The notes beneath the pieces are model-generated. The model did not search any database. It was given only the letters and a program-made list of their open reading frames with translations, and was not told where the DNA came from. A stretch of 64,000 bases of DNA from an uncultured Clostridia bacterium (GTDB taxonomy: Bacteria > Bacillota > Clostridia > Christensenellales > QALW01), in contig CAKSKV010000001.1 of NCBI GenBank assembly GCA_934465535.1, positions 62,001 through 126,000 of the forward strand, in the 5' to 3' direction. The position numbers were made by a program, and so were the translations under genes. Shown here in pieces: positions 48,768 through 56,403 of the stretch (its first letter is position 1; each line of letters begins with the position of its first letter).

Positions 48768-50327
48768 TTACCTCCCGTTAATTTCGTTAATTGTGCCTGA
48801 AATATCGCTCAGGGCGCGGTTTATTGCCTCAATATAGGCAAGGATACTGGATTCTATAATATCGGTGGAAACGCCGCGGCCGCGGTAGAGGATATCGCCG
48901 CGCTTTATAACCACGGTGACTTCGCCCAGCGCGTCCCGTCCTCCGGTAACTGCTTTTATATCGTAGCTGTGAAGGGAGATATCCATGCCGGCTATTTTAT
49001 CCACGGCTTTGAAGGCCGCATCCACCGGGCCGCTGCCGGTGCTTTCGCCCACCATTGTGGCGCCGTCCTTTGTGAGCACAAGGTTGGCGATGGACTCCAT
49101 ACCGTTGCCGCAATATATGCGGAAGGACTGAAGCTCAAAAACCTTGGGCACCTCGTTTACCTTCTGGGAGGCGATGGCGGCAAGGTCGCGGTCGTCTATT
49201 TCGCGTTTGCGGTCGGCCAGTTCCTTGAATTTGGCAAAGGCTTCGTCCAGCTTGCGTCCCTCCAGCTTAAGACCAAGCTCGCTGAGCCGTTCGCTGAAGG
49301 CGTGCTTGCCGGAGAGCTTGCCAAGAGGAAGTGCGGTCTTGGGCGCGCCTATGGCCTCCGGAGTGATGATCTCATAGGTGGAGGGGTTGCTGAGCATGCC
49401 GTGCTGATGTATGCCGGACTGATGGGTAAAGGCGTTCTGACCGGTTACGGGCTTGTTTGCGGGAATATGTATGCCGCACACGGAGCTTACAAGGTGAGAA
49501 ACGCGGTATATGGAGGGAACGCGTATGCCGTGATCAAGGCCATAGTGATCCCTTCTGGTTACAAGGTTCATTACAACCTCTTCAAGGGCGGCGTTTCCGG
49601 CACGTTCGCCTATGCCGTTTATGGTGCCCTCTACCTGACAGGCGCCCGCTTCAAGGGCAGCAAGGCTGTTGGCCACCGCGTTGCCCAGATCGTTATGGCA
49701 GTGGACCGACAGGATGACCTTATCTGCGCCGGGGACATTTTTAATTATATCACGGATCAAAGCGGCATATTCTGCCGGCTCGGTATAGCCCACGGTGTCG
49801 GGAATGTTGATTACATCGGCGCCCTCGGCTATTACGCAGGAAAGCACGGAGAACAGAAATTCACGGTCGCTGCGGGTGGCATCCTCACAGGAGAATTCCA
49901 CAAAGGGGCACAGAGCGCGTGCCCGGCGCACGGCTTCGCCTGCGGCATGAAGCACCTGCTCGCGGGACATGCGCAGCTTATACTGCATGTGTATGTCCGA
50001 GGTGGCGATAAAGGTGTGCAGCATGGGGCGGGCGGCGTGCTCAAGAGCCATGGCACCCTGCTCAATATCGGAAAGCACCGCACGGCAAAGGCACACTGTC
50101 TGAGCGTGCTTCAGCTGGGCGGCTACGGCGCTTACCGCTTCAAAATCGCCGGGGGAAGCGGCGGCAAAGCCGGCTTCTATTGCATCTATGCCCAGCTCCT
50201 CCAAGGCGGCGGCAATGCGCAGCTTATCCTGCGTGTTGAGATTGACACCGGGGGTCTGCTCTCCGTCGCGGAGAGTGGTGTCGAAAAATCTGATTGTGCG
50301 TTTGCGCACGGCGGATGCATCGGTCAT
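48768..50327 (-). CDS. leuA: 2-isopropylmalate synthase
   Basis: A 519-residue enzyme condensing acetyl-CoA and 2-ketoisovalerate, the committed step to leucine. The HMGL-like barrel has RFFDTTLRDGEQTPGVNLN, HCHNDLGNAVANSLAALEAG and QVEGTINGIGERAGNAALEE. The C-terminal LeuA dimer domain (from about 390) gives leucine feedback inhibition. The ATG at 50327 follows CGGAGGTAT, directly behind the T-box terminator. First gene of leuACDB. Confidence 0.97.
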   Translation of the reverse strand: MTDASAVRKRTIRFFDTTLRDGEQTPGVNLNTQDKLRIAAALEELGIDAIEAGFAAASPGDFEAVSAVAAQLKHAQTVCLCRAVLSDIEQGAMALEHAARPMLHTFIATSDIHMQYKLRMSREQVLHAAGEAVRRARALCPFVEFSCEDATRSDREFLFSVLSCVIAEGADVINIPDTVGYTEPAEYAALIRDIIKNVPGADKVILSVHCHNDLGNAVANSLAALEAGACQVEGTINGIGERAGNAALEEVVMNLVTRRDHYGLDHGIRVPSIYRVSHLVSSVCGIHIPANKPVTGQNAFTHQSGIHQHGMLSNPSTYEIITPEAIGAPKTALPLGKLSGKHAFSERLSELGLKLEGRKLDEAFAKFKELADRKREIDDRDLAAIASQKVNEVPKVFELQSFRIYCGNGMESIANLVLTKDGATMVGESTGSGPVDAAFKAVDKIAGMDISLHSYDIKAVTGGRDALGEVTVVIKRGDILYRGRGVSTDIIESSILAYIEAINRALSDISGTINEINGR

Positions 50328-50342
50328 GTATATACCTCCGAT

Positions 50343-50385
50343 AAAAAAGCCCTTCAGTCTCATGATTTCAGAGACGAAGGGCTTT
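50343..50385 (-). terminator. T-box terminator before leuA
   Basis: On the minus strand AAAGCCCTTC (50385-50376) pairs with GAAGGGCTTT (50355-50346), extended by GTCTC/GAGAC, then TTTTTTAT. Confidence 0.92.
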
Positions 50386-50390
50386 GTTTC

Positions 50391-50616
50391 GCGGTACCAC
50401 TCTGCTTGGGCAAATTACTTGCCCCACCTTTATGCAGACCTCGTATAAAACGGGAGCTGCTTTCCCTGTAACGGGGGAGACCCGGCGCGGCTTAGGGGCA
50501 AAGGCCCTTGGGTGCGCGGCTCGGCGGTGAGCAGCCCCGATGCTTTCCGCTGCCGTCTCGCACCAAACGACGGCTCTCTGCATTCGGGAAAGGGAAAAGG
50601 GGCAAATCCGCTTCAT
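50391..50616 (-). promoter_or_regulatory. Leucine T-box riboswitch of the leu operon
   Basis: The minus strand carries the T-box TGGTACCGCG (RC of 50390-50399) before the terminator, and stem I with AGAGAG and GGTGCGAG. The specifier position reads CTC (50531-50529), a leucine codon, by analogy with the usual layout where the triplet precedes the 3' side of stem I. Uncharged tRNA(Leu) should bind and allow read-through into leuACDB. Confidence 0.93.
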
Positions 50617-50635
50617 TGCCTTTGTATTTTTGAAT

Positions 50636-50664
50636 ATTATAATGTTGCGCCGCGGCTTTGTCAA
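50636..50664 (-). promoter_or_regulatory. Perfect-consensus promoter of the leu operon
   Basis: On the minus strand TTGACA (50664-50659), 17 bases, TATAAT (50641-50636), directly upstream of the T-box. Confidence 0.92.
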
Positions 50665-50724
50665 CGGAATAATTCATTTTAACAGGCGCGCCGGCACATT
50701 CGGAAAAGCACGCGTGAAGAAGCG

Positions 50725-52494
50725 TTAATAGTCCTCGGCCAGCATATCGGCGTTCTCAAGCAGCAGGAAGCTTTTGTCAAGAGCCGTATCGTAGCGGAAA
50801 ATGTCGTACTTGCCGTTTGTTTTTACAACGCTGTAAAAGATGCTTTGGGCATTGCCGTCGGACGGTACGCAGGCAAAGGTGTCGGCCCGCACATTTTTGG
50901 CAATGACCCGCAGCTCACTGTCGGAGAGACGGTAAAGCATAAGCGTGCCGTAAACCTGCGCGGTGGGGTGGGAGGAGAACGGGTCGTCGTCCGTTTCGGC
51001 TATGACGGTTACATCCTTAAAATATATAAGATGGTTGCCGTCGTTTGACATCATGGAGCAGGAATAGTATGCCGAAGAGGAGGAATCGTATATTGCGCCG
51101 CAGTTGTTTATGAGCTTGCTGCTGTTTCCGCTGGCGTCAACGCACCAAAGCTCGGTGGCGGTTTTGTCGGCGTTTGCGCTGAACAGCAGACGGCCGCAGG
51201 CCTCGTAGTACATTATTTCGTACATGGCGCCGTCACGCAGCTTTTCCGTTTTTGCGCCGGAGCCGGAAACATCCACAAAGTACAGCTGAGTGTTTTGCGC
51301 GCTGCTGCTTCGAAGCAGCATGTAGCCCTTTTGCTGTGCGCAGTCAATTACGATATTGCCTATTACCGAGGTATAGGTGTCCTTTGCAAGGCTGAGGCTC
51401 TTGAGGCGGGCAAGGTCAAAATAGTAAATATCGCACCGGCCGCTTTGGCTTCCGGCAGTTGAGTACACTATGCCGCGCGCGGTATCGGTAACTGCGGTAT
51501 GGTTTACGCCGTATACATTTTGAGCTATGCGGTGCGTGCGCAGGGTTTTGGTGTCCACAATAGTAAGCGTGCCGGACTGCTCGGAGGTGTTGTAATCGTG
51601 CAGCAGGTATGCCACGCTGCCGTCGGGAGAAAACTGTGAATAGGCAACCCCCGAGAAGGCCAGACGCTTGCCCGAAACGGTGCAGAAGGTATAGCTGTAA
51701 AGCCCGGAAACGGAGGAGGTGTTAAGGCAAAGGAAGCTTTCGCCGTTTTGAGAGAGCCAGCCCAGAGAAAGAGTGTTTACATCGGAAACGGTTTTTTCTC
51801 CGTCGGCACGGTAAATATGTACTTCGCCCTTTGTGCCGTTTGCGGCAACTGCGAACAGAGAGGAGGAGTCGCCGGAAAAATATGCGCTTTCACTGCGTAT
51901 TCCGGTGTTTAGCAGCTTAAGCTCTCCGCCGTTTGTATCGGTAAGCACAAGGGAGCCAATGCCGCTGGAGCCGGCGCCTATAACGGCGGCAAGGCGTTTG
52001 CCGTCCGGGCTTATGCGCCATGAGGATACATCGCGCATAAGAAAGGTTTTTTGGCCGTCCTTGCAGCGCATAAGGGCTCTTTCGCCGTTATAATCGCGAA
52101 GATATATGAGAGTGCCGTCCTGATCGAGCCAGTAGCTGACGGCGGAGAGGGAATCGGCATCGTCGGGGGAGTAGATATTTTCGTCAATAAGCACGGCAGA
52201 ATCACCGCGGCAGAGATACAGCGCGCCGTCCTTGAGGGCAGCCGTGAACTCAAGACGCTCCGGCAGCGAATTAAGCGGGGTGTGCATATCCGCAACAGTC
52301 GGGGAAAAACGAATTACAAAATGCCACAGAACGCCGAAGGCGGCAAGCAGCACTGCGGCGGCTATGCATACTATGGCGATGATCTTTTTTCCTGCGGGCG
52401 ACAGCTGCCTGCCCGTACCGGAGGCAGCACTTTTTTTTGCTTTGTTTTCCTGACGCAGGGAGCGTATCTGACCGGTGCTTTTGTTGTTGCTCAT
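50725..52494 (-). CDS. Membrane-anchored beta-propeller (TolB/WD40-like) protein
   Basis: A 589-residue protein: a basic cytoplasmic N-terminus of about 40 residues, one membrane helix (IIAIVCIAAAVLLAAFGVLW), then an extracellular region of repeated beta-propeller blades. Recurring blade ends include YLRDYNGERALM, WRISPDGKRLAAVIGAGSSG, QFSPDGSVAYLLHDY and MMSNDGNHLIYFKDV, typical of TolB/PD40-like repeats. No enzyme motif is seen. It may sense or bind wall components or proteins. GAAAGGAACC precedes the ATG at 52494; the longer frame upstream is non-coding in character. Confidence 0.8.
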   Translation of the reverse strand: MSNNKSTGQIRSLRQENKAKKSAASGTGRQLSPAGKKIIAIVCIAAAVLLAAFGVLWHFVIRFSPTVADMHTPLNSLPERLEFTAALKDGALYLCRGDSAVLIDENIYSPDDADSLSAVSYWLDQDGTLIYLRDYNGERALMRCKDGQKTFLMRDVSSWRISPDGKRLAAVIGAGSSGIGSLVLTDTNGGELKLLNTGIRSESAYFSGDSSSLFAVAANGTKGEVHIYRADGEKTVSDVNTLSLGWLSQNGESFLCLNTSSVSGLYSYTFCTVSGKRLAFSGVAYSQFSPDGSVAYLLHDYNTSEQSGTLTIVDTKTLRTHRIAQNVYGVNHTAVTDTARGIVYSTAGSQSGRCDIYYFDLARLKSLSLAKDTYTSVIGNIVIDCAQQKGYMLLRSSSAQNTQLYFVDVSGSGAKTEKLRDGAMYEIMYYEACGRLLFSANADKTATELWCVDASGNSSKLINNCGAIYDSSSSAYYSCSMMSNDGNHLIYFKDVTVIAETDDDPFSSHPTAQVYGTLMLYRLSDSELRVIAKNVRADTFACVPSDGNAQSIFYSVVKTNGKYDIFRYDTALDKSFLLLENADMLAEDY

Positions 52495-52752
52495 GATGGT
52501 TCCTTTCATGCGTGCCGATAAATTTCCGAAAAGCAGCGGCACGCCAAGAGTATTTTGCGCCTTGCGCATAATTCGGCGCAAGCCGGCGAGGGTGCGGATA
52601 TTGCGCGGACGGCAAAATATAATGAATAAAGTGTAAACTCCTGCCGTTTCGACGGTATATGACAAAAGCCGTGAAAAAAGCTGCTGCGCTGCGACTTTTT
52701 TCGCCTGCCGCAATTGCTATAATTATGGCGCAAAAAGAAAGCAAGGCAGGTG

Positions 52753-52929
52753 ATGGCTATGAACAATGCGGATACACGCAGGGCGCAGACGGATATTGAC
52801 GGCATAGAACAGGTGCGCCGGGAGCTGGCAAGGCTGTATCTGAGCGGCGCTGATTATGAAGCGCTGCGCAGGCTTACGGACCTTGTTGACATACAGACCG
52901 TGCAGCAGGCGGCCAAAACGGCCGGATAA
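52753..52929 (+). CDS. Small protein of unknown function (58 aa)
   Basis: A 58-residue frame, MAMNNADTRRAQTDIDGIEQ at the start and VDIQTVQQAAKTAG at the end, predicted as two short amphipathic helices. AGGTG lies before the second ATG (52759), which is the more likely start and would give 56 residues. A perfect hairpin with a short T-run follows the stop, which supports a real transcript. It resembles the size and helical pattern of small sporulation-type regulators, but lacks the Spo0E signature. Function unknown. Confidence 0.55.
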   Translation: MAMNNADTRRAQTDIDGIEQVRRELARLYLSGADYEALRRLTDLVDIQTVQQAAKTAG

Positions 52930-52940
52930 ACGGCTGCACA

Positions 52941-52967
52941 TGCCGCGCCGCAAAGGCGCGGCATTTA
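52941..52967 (+). terminator. Terminator of the 58-aa ORF
   Basis: TGCCGCGCC (52941-52949) pairs with GGCGCGGCA (52955-52963), loop GCAAA, then TTTAATT. Confidence 0.7.
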
Positions 52968-53185
52968 ATTATACGCGGCACTGCGGCGTATAAATGCATT
53001 TTGCGCTGCGGTGTTTTTTATATTATAGCACAGCGCGGACACGGAATCAAAGAAAAATTAAATGGGGTATCTGATTTTTGCGTGAACCGGGCGGCCAATG
53101 GGCGGAAACGGGAAGAAATGCAAATCATATAAGAGGTGTATGCAAAAAAAGAAAAATTAAAACGGTAAAGTGTGGGAAAAAGATG

Positions 53186-53214
53186 TTGACTTTGGTACGA
53201 AATCGTACTAAAAT
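53186..53214 (+). promoter_or_regulatory. marR operon promoter with embedded palindromic operator
   Basis: TTGACT (53186-53191), 17 bases, TAAAAT (53209-53214). The spacer contains GTACGA-AA-TCGTAC (53195-53208), a perfect palindrome with 6-bp arms. This is the expected place and size for a MarR dimer to block RNA polymerase. Confidence 0.85.
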
Positions 53215-53276
53215 ACGCAAAGTCGGGCTTTGATGCACTTTTAATAAAGCAGGAAGGCCTTATACGGAGGGATGAA

Positions 53277-53717
53277 ATGAAAGCAGACTGCGGCGAGATG
53301 ATGTACAGGATAAACTGCCTGGCGTGGGAGCTTGATTCCGTATATCATCAGGCGGCGCTGAAAATGGGCATGTCGGACAGCGTGATGTTTGTGATGTATA
53401 TTGTATATCAGGGCGGGGGCAGATGTCCGCTGCACGATATAAGAAAAAACACCGGCATCAGCAAGCAGACGCTTAATTCCGCGCTGAGAAAGCTGGAAAG
53501 GGACGGCATAATATACCTTGAGCAGAGCGGCGGAAAAACAAAAACGGTGTGCTTTACCGTAAAGGGAAGGGATTATGCGGCAAATACCGTAGGCAGACTG
53601 TTTGATGCCGAATGCAGTGTGTTTATGCACTGGACGCAGGAGGAAATAGACAGCTATATACATCTTACGGCCAAATATAACAGCGATCTGAAAAGGCAGA
53701 CGGAAGCGCTTCGATAA
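53277..53717 (+). CDS. MarR-family transcriptional regulator
   Basis: A 146-residue winged-helix repressor. The DNA-binding core is visible as CPLHDIRKNTGISKQTLNSALRKLERDGIIYLEQ followed by a wing GGKTKTVCFTVKG; N- and C-terminal helices form the dimer interface. It probably represses its own operon through the palindrome in the promoter spacer, and responds to a compound handled by the downstream exporter. GGAGGGATGAA precedes the ATG. The next genes are a kinase-like protein (104 bases on) and a MATE exporter. Confidence 0.9.
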   Translation: MKADCGEMMYRINCLAWELDSVYHQAALKMGMSDSVMFVMYIVYQGGGRCPLHDIRKNTGISKQTLNSALRKLERDGIIYLEQSGGKTKTVCFTVKGRDYAANTVGRLFDAECSVFMHWTQEEIDSYIHLTAKYNSDLKRQTEALR

Positions 53718-53821
53718 ACCGTTTTAATATAAACGCGGCATAAAGCGGCGGCCGCGTAAAAGACCGTAATGAAAAAGCGGGCGCGGCGGCAAGGGAAACA
53801 AGGGGAAAGGAAGGATAATGA

Positions 53822-54442
53822 ATGAATATTATAACAATAAGCAGGGAATTCGGCAGCGGCGGAAGAGAGCTGGGCAAGCGGCTTGCGGATATAACGGGGT
53901 ACGATTATTACGACAGCGAAATAATTGCCGCCGTGGCAAAGAAGAGCGGTATGGACGAGGCTTATATTGAAAATACGCTGAGCAATCACGGCTGGAAAAA
54001 TCAGGCCATAACTTTTCGCGGTACGCTTGCGTCCTCAGCATATGTGGAATCGTCAAAGGTGCAGCTGCTGCTGGAGCAGAAGGAGGTAATATCCGGCATT
54101 GCGCAGATGGGCAAGGATTGCGTCATTGTGGGCAGAAATGCCGATGTTATACTGCGGGAATACGAGCCTCTTAACATATTTGTATGCGCCTCGGCGGAGG
54201 CTAAGCTGAAAAGGTGCAGGGAACGGGCAGCGGAGGGGGAAAACCTGAGCGAAAAGGAACTGCTGCGCCGGATGAAAAGGATAGACAGCGTGCGCCGTCA
54301 GACCAGAGAGCTTATGACAGGCTCGCAGTGGGGGCAAAGGGACGCTTATCAGCTTACCGTAAATACAACACAATGGGAAATAAAGCAGTTGGCACAGGCG
54401 GTTGCTTCTTTTGCCGACTGTTGGTTTGGGAGAAAACGATGA
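53822..54442 (+). CDS. Cytidylate kinase-like family protein
   Basis: A 206-residue P-loop protein of the cytidylate-kinase-like family: ITISREFGSGGRELGKRLAD is the family's modified Walker A (SREFGSGG), followed by YDYYDSEIIAAVAKKSG, the DCVIVGRNADVIL strand and a lid RERAAEGENLSEKELLRRMK with basic residues. It is not the housekeeping Cmk, and its substrate is unknown; members often sit beside MATE exporters. The ATG at 53822 is used (AAGGAAGGATAATGA ahead); a nearby ATG is in another frame. Its stop overlaps the MATE start as ATGA. Confidence 0.88.
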   Translation: MNIITISREFGSGGRELGKRLADITGYDYYDSEIIAAVAKKSGMDEAYIENTLSNHGWKNQAITFRGTLASSAYVESSKVQLLLEQKEVISGIAQMGKDCVIVGRNADVILREYEPLNIFVCASAEAKLKRCRERAAEGENLSEKELLRRMKRIDSVRRQTRELMTGSQWGQRDAYQLTVNTTQWEIKQLAQAVASFADCWFGRKR

Positions 54443-55779
54443 AACAGAGAATACAGCTATCGGATCATTTTACATACGGGCGCTTGATACGCTTTACGCT
54501 GCCCAGCATAGGCATGATGATATTTACATCGATATACGGCGTGGTGGACGGCTTTTTCGTATCGAATTTTGCGGGAAAGACTCCGTTTGCCGCAATAAAC
54601 CTTATAATGCCGTTTCTGATGATACTTTCAACGGTGGGCTTCATGTTCGGTACGGGCGGTTCGGCAATAGTGGCCAAAACCTTCGGAGAAGGGGACAGTG
54701 AAAAGGGAAACCGCTATTTTTCCCTGTTTGTTTATGTTTCCGCCGTTTTGGGCGTGCTGTTCGCGGTGCTTGGGATAATATTTGTGCGCCCCGTTGCAAG
54801 GCTGCTGGGGGCGGAGGGCGACATGCTGGAGCACGCGGTACTGTATGCGCGCATAATTCTTATAGCATTGCCGTTTTATATATTGCAGCTGCTGTTTCAG
54901 TCCTTTCTTGTAACGGCGGAAAAGCCTAAGCTGGGGCTTACCGTAACGGTGCTGTCCGGGCTTACCAATATGGTGCTGGACGCCGTGCTGGTTATTCTGC
55001 TGCCGCAGGAATACAAGCTTGCGGGAGCGGCTGTTGCCACGGCTATGAGTCAGGTGGTGGGCGGCAGTATACCGCTTATATACTTTCGCAGAAAGAACAG
55101 CAGTATTTTGAGGTTAGGCAAATGCCGGTTTGACGGCAAGGCGGTTTTCAAGGCCTGCATAAACGGTTCATCGGAGTTTATGAGCAATATTTCAATGAGC
55201 CTTGTGGGCATGCTGTACAATATACAGCTGCTAAAATATGCCGGAGAGAACGGCGTTGCGGCCTACGGTGTAATGATGTATGTAAGCATGATATTTGCAG
55301 CGGCGTTTGTGGGCTATTCCATAGGCACGGCACCTATTATCGGCTATCATGACGGAGCCGGGAATAATGAAGAGCTTAAAGGACTGCTTAAAAAAAGCCT
55401 TATTATGATAGGGGCCTTCGGCGCGGTAATGGTGATATCGGGCGAGCTGCTGGCGGTGCCGCTTGCGCGGCTGTTTACGGGCTATGATCCGGCCTTGACC
55501 GAGCTTACGGTTTCCGGCTTCCGCGTATTTGCGCTGTCCTTTATCTGCATGGGGTATGCGATATACGGCTCCTCCTTCTTTACGGCGCTTAACGACGGCG
55601 TCACTTCCGCAATTATCTCCTTTTTGCGCACGCTGGTGTTCCAGATTGCCGCCGTTATGCTGCTGCCGCTGATGTGGGGCATTGACGGGGTTTGGATATC
55701 CATTGTGGTGGCGGAATTTATGGCTATGGCGCTGTCGTTTTTGTTTATGGTTATAAAAAGAAAGAAGTATCATTATTAA
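54439..55779 (+). CDS. MATE-family efflux transporter (second)
   Basis: A 446-residue exporter with about 12 membrane helices. Family segments: LIRFTLPSIGMMIFTSIYGV near the N-terminus, VDGFFVSNFAGKTPFAAINL, and the second-repeat IQLLKYAGENGVAAYGVMMY. It is translated from an ATG overlapping the stop of the kinase-like gene, so the two are coupled. With the MarR regulator upstream it forms a three-gene, probably ligand-inducible efflux operon. The substrate is unknown. A terminator lies about 70 bases after the stop. Confidence 0.9.
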   Translation: MKQRIQLSDHFTYGRLIRFTLPSIGMMIFTSIYGVVDGFFVSNFAGKTPFAAINLIMPFLMILSTVGFMFGTGGSAIVAKTFGEGDSEKGNRYFSLFVYVSAVLGVLFAVLGIIFVRPVARLLGAEGDMLEHAVLYARIILIALPFYILQLLFQSFLVTAEKPKLGLTVTVLSGLTNMVLDAVLVILLPQEYKLAGAAVATAMSQVVGGSIPLIYFRRKNSSILRLGKCRFDGKAVFKACINGSSEFMSNISMSLVGMLYNIQLLKYAGENGVAAYGVMMYVSMIFAAAFVGYSIGTAPIIGYHDGAGNNEELKGLLKKSLIMIGAFGAVMVISGELLAVPLARLFTGYDPALTELTVSGFRVFALSFICMGYAIYGSSFFTALNDGVTSAIISFLRTLVFQIAAVMLLPLMWGIDGVWISIVVAEFMAMALSFLFMVIKRKKYHY

Positions 55780-55848
55780 ACAATTAAGCCCTGAGTTATA
55801 AACAAAAACACGCTGCGCGGTATATGGCGGCGGCGTGCTGCAGGAATG

Positions 55849-55878
55849 CCCGAGGGAATATTTCCTCGGGTGTTTTTT
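55849..55878 (+). terminator. Terminator of the MarR-MATE operon
   Basis: CCCGAGG (55849-55855) pairs with CCTCGGG (55864-55870), then TGTTTTTTT. Confidence 0.88.
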
Positions 55879-55942
55879 TGAAGCCGTATGTTTATATCCT
55901 AAGCAGGGGGCGCGCAGTTCGGGGTTAAAACGCGCGCGGTGA

Positions 55943-55971
55943 TTGACTCAATAAAAAAGGAGGTATATAAT
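55943..55971 (+). promoter_or_regulatory. Promoter of the PII-like/antiporter/rlmA operon
   Basis: TTGACT (55943-55948), 17 bases, TATAAT (55966-55971), 79 bases before the first ATG. Confidence 0.85.
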
Positions 55972-56049
55972 ATATCGGTTAAGAAAGGCAGCGGCAGCGC
56001 GGCTTTTTTAATGGGGCATAAATTGCGGTAAAGGACGGGAGGAACATAT

Positions 56050-56403
56050 ATGCAGCTGGTTGTGCTGGTGCTTAACAAGACGGAATGTCTTGAGGAGCTG
56101 TTGGAAAAATTTGTGGAAATAAATGTAAAGGGCGCTACGATAATTGAATCAAGCGGAATGGCAAAGGCCCTTTATAACGACAGCCATGTGAGCGATCTTT
56201 TCGGGTCGCTGCGTGCGCTTATAAACCCGCGCAAGGAGAGCAAGACGGTTTTCTGCGTGGTTAAGGACGAAATAGTGCAGGATGTGCGCGACGCGGTGGA
56301 GGAGGTAACCGGCGGGCTGGATAACCCGGACACCGGCATACTGTTTTCCGTGCCCACCCTGTTTGTGGACGGCATACATCCCGGGAGGGCGGCGCGCAAA
56401 TGA
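56050..56403 (+). CDS. PII-like small regulatory protein
   Basis: A 117-residue protein whose start (QLVVLVLNKTECLEELLEKF, then VEINVKGATIIESSGMAKAL) resembles the PII/GlnB fold: beta strand, helix, and a KGATxxE-type second strand. A helical central part and VFCVVKDEIVQDVRDAVEEV follow. The usual PII uridylylation Tyr and full T-loop are not evident, so it is called PII-like only. Its last codons overlap the antiporter start by four bases (ATGA), which argues for joint stoichiometry. It may gate the antiporter in response to a nucleotide, as other PII-like proteins do for transporters. GACGGGAGG precedes the ATG. Confidence 0.65.
   Translation: MQLVVLVLNKTECLEELLEKFVEINVKGATIIESSGMAKALYNDSHVSDLFGSLRALINPRKESKTVFCVVKDEIVQDVRDAVEEVTGGLDNPDTGILFSVPTLFVDGIHPGRAARK

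Larger units (their letters stand above)
52930..53276. other. Intergenic region before the marR gene
   Basis: These 347 bases hold the terminator of the small ORF at the left end and the marR promoter with its palindromic operator at the right end. The part between, about 52970-53180, shows nothing recognisable. Confidence 0.6.

Noticed and set aside
48969..50471. 500-codon open frame on the plus strand opposite leuA
   Set aside because: It runs through the antisense of leuA and part of the T-box, has an atypical Gly/His-rich composition and no recognisable domain.
50368..50664. 98-codon minus-strand ORF upstream of leuA
   Set aside because: It lies entirely within the T-box leader, whose RNA motifs explain the conservation.
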